The notes under the pieces are model-generated. The model was not told the DNA's origin, did not search any database, and saw only the letters and a program-made list of their open reading frames with translations. Both the position numbers and the translations under genes were made by a program. Source: Pseudomonadota bacterium (GTDB lineage: Bacteria; Pseudomonadota; Gammaproteobacteria; Steroidobacterales; Woeseiaceae). Taken from it: a stretch of DNA of 9,551 nucleotides. Of this stretch, positions 6,871 through 9,551 are shown in pieces (positions within the stretch are counted from its first letter, which is position 1; every line of letters starts with the position of its first letter). The stretch spans positions 1 through 9,551 of the forward strand of contig JADFKA010000048.1 of NCBI GenBank assembly GCA_022565135.1. Direction: 5' to 3'.

Positions 6871-6909
6871 GCGTCACTCATTCTCTTTAGGGACACTCGA
6901 TGCGTCACT
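6869..6909 (+). repeat. 10-bp direct repeat flanking the leader of the serine hydrolase
   Basis: ATGCGTCACT occurs at 6869-6878 and again at 6900-6909, where its ATG is the gene's start codon. The copies are 31 bases apart start to start, so the first ATG is out of frame with the gene. The repeat itself is exact; its significance is unclear. Confidence 0.6.
6889..6893 (+). promoter_or_regulatory. Ribosome binding site of the periplasmic serine hydrolase
   Basis: AGGGA is 6 bases before the ATG at 6900 and lies between the two copies of the ATGCGTCACT repeat. It supports the second ATG as the translation start. Confidence 0.6.
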
Positions 6910-8081
6910 TTTTCATCATCGTAGCTTGTGTAATGGCCGCGTCGTGGGCGATGCCTGTTTTTGCAGACGCTCCCGTTATCGACCCGGCTGATGACCATAA
7001 ATACTTCGGACCAGGGGACGACATTCTGTTTTGGACGCCCGAGCAGAAAGTTTCAGGATTTCGCAACATCAACCGGCTCTATTGGACCAGGGGCATCTGG
7101 GCAGGCGATAACCCGTTCCCGCTTCCGTACGACAGGGTTGATCTCAGTGAGTTGCAGTTTGAATACGAGGATACCGTAGTCACGATCGACGATTACGTAA
7201 AGCGCCACAATGTTGCTGGGTTGCTCATCATTAAGGACGGCAAGATCGTCTACGAACGCTATGAGCTCGGCAATACGCCTGAGTCGTTGTGGCTGTCCTG
7301 GTCAGTCGCGAAATCTGTCACCTCCATGTTGGTGGGCGCGGCGATTCACGATGGCTATATCGAAAGCATTGACGAGAAAGTGAGCGACTATCTGCCGCGT
7401 CTGAAAAGTTCTTCCTACGACCGCACCTCCATTCGCAATCTTTTGCAGATGGCATCGGGTGTCGAAGGGAATGAGGACTATGCAGATCGCAAAGCCGATA
7501 TCAACACGATGCAGTGGGATACGCTGAGTGTGTACGCATACCTGAAACAAAAGCCCCGAGTTGCCGAACCGGGCGAAACATTCAACTACAATACCGCGGA
7601 AACCAACCTGGTTGGCACACTGTTGCGTGCTGCGATTGGCAACAACCTCTCAACCTACCTGTCGGAGAAAATCTGGCAACCGTTTGGCATGGAATTTAAC
7701 GGCAACTGGCAGCTCACTGAGGCGGGCGGCGGTGAATTCGGTGGCAGTGGCCTGAGCGCTTCATTGCGCGACTACGGCCGCATCGGTCTGTTCGCACTGC
7801 GCAATGGCTACCTTGCCGATGGCACCCAGGTGTTGCCGGACAACTGGATGGCGGACTCAACAGTGCCTTCGAAGGGCCGCGCAGCTTACGGCTACCTGTG
7901 GTGGCTCAGGGGCGAAGGGGTGTACGCAGCGTCAGGAATCTTCGGTCAGGCCATTCATATCGATCCCGTGCATGAACTTGTGATTGCACAACACAGTGCT
8001 CGTGATGCCGCCAGCCAAGCAGGTGACTGGGCGCTGCAACGTGAATTTTTCAGAGCCGTGACGGCGGCGCTCGGTGACTGA
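6900..8081 (+). CDS. Periplasmic serine hydrolase, class C beta-lactamase/esterase family
   Basis: This 393-residue protein has a clear Sec signal peptide (hydrophobic 4-20, likely cleavage after V-F-A at 20-22). The mature part is a serine beta-lactamase-like fold (PF00144 group). S135-V-A-K138 is the S-x-x-K catalytic motif at the start of the main helix. F-N-Y-N-T at 228-232 holds the Tyr of the Y-x-N-like motif (Y230). A C-terminal Y-G-Y-L-W-W stretch and a later G-I-F-G-Q segment replace the K-T-G box of true beta-lactamases, as in esterases and NylB-type amide hydrolases. Members include esterases, D-amino-acid peptidases, amide hydrolases and unclassified enzymes; absence of a K-T-G box argues against resistance as the main role. 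It has its own ribosome site and possibly its own promoter. Its stop is 3 bases from the stop of a convergent distant relative. The substrate cannot be inferred. Confidence 0.9.
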   Translation: MRHFFIIVACVMAASWAMPVFADAPVIDPADDHKYFGPGDDILFWTPEQKVSGFRNINRLYWTRGIWAGDNPFPLPYDRVDLSELQFEYEDTVVTIDDYVKRHNVAGLLIIKDGKIVYERYELGNTPESLWLSWSVAKSVTSMLVGAAIHDGYIESIDEKVSDYLPRLKSSSYDRTSIRNLLQMASGVEGNEDYADRKADINTMQWDTLSVYAYLKQKPRVAEPGETFNYNTAETNLVGTLLRAAIGNNLSTYLSEKIWQPFGMEFNGNWQLTEAGGGEFGGSGLSASLRDYGRIGLFALRNGYLADGTQVLPDNWMADSTVPSKGRAAYGYLWWLRGEGVYAASGIFGQAIHIDPVHELVIAQHSARDAASQAGDWALQREFFRAVTAALGD

Positions 8082-8084
8082 TGC

Positions 8085-9290
8085 CTATAACATTGCCGGC
8101 AGAATGTACTGCTGCATCATTTCGAACGACTGACCAGCGCCGTCGTTACCGTAATTACTCCCTGTGAACGTGACAACCAGTTGCAACGACGGCACGCAAA
8201 AGATGTATTGCCCGCCATAGCCGCGCGTCGAGTACGAATCGATTTGCTGACCGTTCACAAAGAAGCGATCGATCCACCACTGGTAGCCATAGCCCGATGT
8301 ATCGGTCCAGGTCAGCGTGGTATAGGGCTGCACAGAGCGCGTTATCCAGTCTGCGCTGATTACCTGTTCACCATTCCAGACACCTCTGTCAATGAATAGT
8401 TGTCCAAACTTAGCCATGTCGCGCGTGGTCAGGAATAGACCACTGCCACCATTGGGCAGCCCGGTTGGTGTCTCGCCCCAACGTACATTAACGATCTGCA
8501 GTGGAGCAAATAGATGCACGGCCGCGAAATCTGCCATGGGTACACCGACACTGTTCTCGAGTGCCTGACCGATCGCGACGGACCCTGCAGTGTTATAGAC
8601 AAAGTTTGTGCCGGGGTCCGCGTCTATAGGGAGATCCAGTAACGCCTTCGCGTAGTCGTCGTTATTTGCGGTCAAAACAGTCAGCGAATTATCCGGAGCG
8701 CCGTAGGGTTCGCTCCATTCGTCCCACAGAATGCCGAAGCGCATGGTCAATGCGTCATCAAGCGTCATGTTCGCCTTGCGTGTATCCCAATTGTCATAGC
8801 TGGCATAGGCGAACAGCTCATAGAAAAATGCATCCGTGTCGCTGATAAACCCTTGATCGATTGCGATACCGACAAGCGCCGACGTGAAACTCTTGCTTGT
8901 GGAATGGAGTATGTGCATGTCCAGTCGCGTGTTGTTGGTCCAGGAGTCGAACTCGTCCAACTGAGTACGGAATACCTGATTCAGAACCAGCGTGTTATTA
9001 CGGGCGATAGAAATGGAATCGATGCCTGTATATTGAAATCCTACGATGCCGTTCATCATCGATGTAATCAGATCAGTGTCGATGCTGTGATCATCGAGGT
9101 GCCCAACCTCCCAACCGTCATTCAGGGTGGCCGGTACCTGGTAAGTATAAGTAACCTGGGCACGGTCACCGCCGCCATAGCTGTCACCGTCACCACCGCC
9201 GCAGGCGGTCAGCGCCGAGACGATGAGCAGCAGTACGATGTGCCGAAACACATTCTTGACATAAGCTACGGGTGATAAGAATGCCGTCAC
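8085..9290 (-). CDS. Lipoprotein serine hydrolase, class C beta-lactamase family
   Basis: This is a minus-strand gene ending in TAG at 8085-8087. With the GTG start at 9290 it encodes 401 residues. A lipobox L-T-A-C follows a hydrophobic stretch (V-L-L-L-I-V-S-A), with the acylated Cys at residue 30. The next residues are a Gly/Asp/Ser-rich linker (G-G-G-D-G-D-S), and the +2 residue is Gly, not Asp, so outer-membrane sorting is likely. The catalytic motifs are S130-T-S-K133 and Y232-N-T (in F-V-Y-N-T). G-Y-G-G-Q near the end stands where K-T-G would be, like NylB/esterase-type members. The start is uncertain: there is no in-frame ATG. GTG 9290 has AGAGA 5 bases upstream, GTG 9251 would give a 16-residue signal, and TTG 9347 adds 19 unrecognisable residues. 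It shares fold and motif order with the convergent neighbour but is clearly divergent from it. The substrate is unknown. Confidence 0.88.
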   Translation of the reverse strand: MTAFLSPVAYVKNVFRHIVLLLIVSALTACGGGDGDSYGGGDRAQVTYTYQVPATLNDGWEVGHLDDHSIDTDLITSMMNGIVGFQYTGIDSISIARNNTLVLNQVFRTQLDEFDSWTNNTRLDMHILHSTSKSFTSALVGIAIDQGFISDTDAFFYELFAYASYDNWDTRKANMTLDDALTMRFGILWDEWSEPYGAPDNSLTVLTANNDDYAKALLDLPIDADPGTNFVYNTAGSVAIGQALENSVGVPMADFAAVHLFAPLQIVNVRWGETPTGLPNGGSGLFLTTRDMAKFGQLFIDRGVWNGEQVISADWITRSVQPYTTLTWTDTSGYGYQWWIDRFFVNGQQIDSYSTRGYGGQYIFCVPSLQLVVTFTGSNYGNDGAGQSFEMMQQYILPAML

Positions 9291-9459
9291 ATTTGTCTCT
9301 GTAATGGTGGACCTTCGAATATTGCTTGTCTCCGGGCCTGACTTCAATGACTGTGGTCTCAGTGCACAGAAGTCTTTACAGTAAATCGGACGGGCGACAG
9401 ACTAAATCCAGACGTCGTGCATCGAAGCCTTAAACCACGCGCTCGATCTGACGCATAGA
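9291..9459. other. Upstream region of the lipoprotein hydrolase, no clear element
   Basis: About 170 bases lie between the preferred GTG start and the stop of the next minus-strand gene. It must hold the lipoprotein gene's promoter if that gene is separately transcribed, but no convincing -35/-10 pair is visible on the minus strand. A 6-bp inverted repeat (ATCTGA at 9446-9451 and TCAGAT at 9460-9465, 8-base loop) overlaps the stop of the edge gene but has no T-run after it. Confidence 0.4.
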
Positions 9460-9551
9460 TCAGATAGGCCGGCGACCGCGGCAGTAACCCTGCCGCATCT
9501 CGCCCTTGTCGATGACGACGATCATGGCGCGCCAGTTCTCGACGAAGTGGT
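9460..9551 (-). CDS. C-terminal end of an unrecognised minus-strand gene
   Basis: A minus-strand frame enters at the right edge and runs 29 full codons to a TGA at 9460-9462. The peptide includes H-F-V-E-N-W-R-A-M-I-V-V-D-D-K-G-E and ends C-R-G-R-R-P-I. It looks coding: GC-rich third positions, a plausible W-R-A-M-I-V-V-D-D beta strand and turn, and a sensible position upstream of another minus-strand gene. The other two minus-strand frames stop early. I do not recognise the family, and 29 residues are too few to assign one. Chance cannot be excluded. Confidence 0.45.
   Translation of the reverse strand, partial: HFVENWRAMIVVIDKGEMRQGYCRGRRPI

Noticed and set aside
8853..9275. A 140-codon plus-strand frame opposite the lipoprotein hydrolase N-terminus
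   Set aside because: The minus strand has a lipobox and the S-x-x-K motif in this stretch; the plus-strand frame has no supporting signal.
6900..9290. Antibiotic-resistance beta-lactamases
   Set aside because: Both proteins have S-x-x-K and Tyr motifs but no K-T-G box; they fit esterase/amide-hydrolase members of the superfamily better.
9446..9465. Inverted repeat as a rho-independent terminator of the right-edge gene
   Set aside because: The stem is only 6 bp, AT-rich, overlaps the stop codon and has no T-run following it on the minus strand.

Overview
The window reads as a piece of a chromosome from a Gram-negative bacterium, most likely a gammaproteobacterium. The reasons are an outer-membrane beta-barrel with a C-terminal Phe, Lol-type lipoprotein and Sec signals, GtrA/GtrB/ArnT-type envelope glycosylation genes, and moderately GC-rich, compact gene packing. 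The lineage is an inference; there is no rRNA or other marker to fix it.

Layout. Positions 1-6841 are one tightly packed plus-strand gene string whose beginning lies outside the window. It starts with the C-terminal end of a BamA/TamA-like (D15-type) outer-membrane barrel. A three-gene glycosylation cassette follows: a GtrA-like four-helix membrane protein, a GtrB/DPM1-like polyprenyl-phosphate glycosyltransferase with two C-terminal membrane helices, and an ArnT/PMT-like GT-C integral membrane glycosyltransferase. The last two junctions of the cassette overlap. After a gap of about 60 bases comes a second module: a 90-residue exported or anchored protein carrying a YLDPGTGS motif, a two-part protein with a C-terminal class I SAM methyltransferase domain, and a membrane-anchored alkaline-phosphatase-superfamily (sulfatase/phosphoglycerol transferase-like) enzyme. 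The genes of this module are separated by 0-1 bases.

Positions 6842-9551 are different. Two class C beta-lactamase-family (PF00144-type) serine hydrolases face each other tail to tail with only 3 bases between their stop codons. One is a Sec-exported periplasmic protein with its own candidate promoter and ribosome binding site; the other is a lipoprotein. The right edge holds the last 29 or so codons of an unrecognised minus-strand gene.

How the genes may work together (inference): the GtrB-like enzyme would load a sugar onto polyprenyl phosphate, the GtrA-like protein would flip it, and the GT-C enzyme would move it to an acceptor on the periplasmic side. The second module would add further decoration (methyl and perhaps a phospho-alcohol group) to the same or a related surface glycan. 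No mobile elements, tRNA, rRNA, CRISPR arrays or phage genes were seen. The part most worth attention is the small-protein / methyltransferase / phosphatase-superfamily module. In it, the N-terminal half of the methyltransferase carries a D-x4-N...D pattern spaced like a protein-kinase/APH catalytic core.
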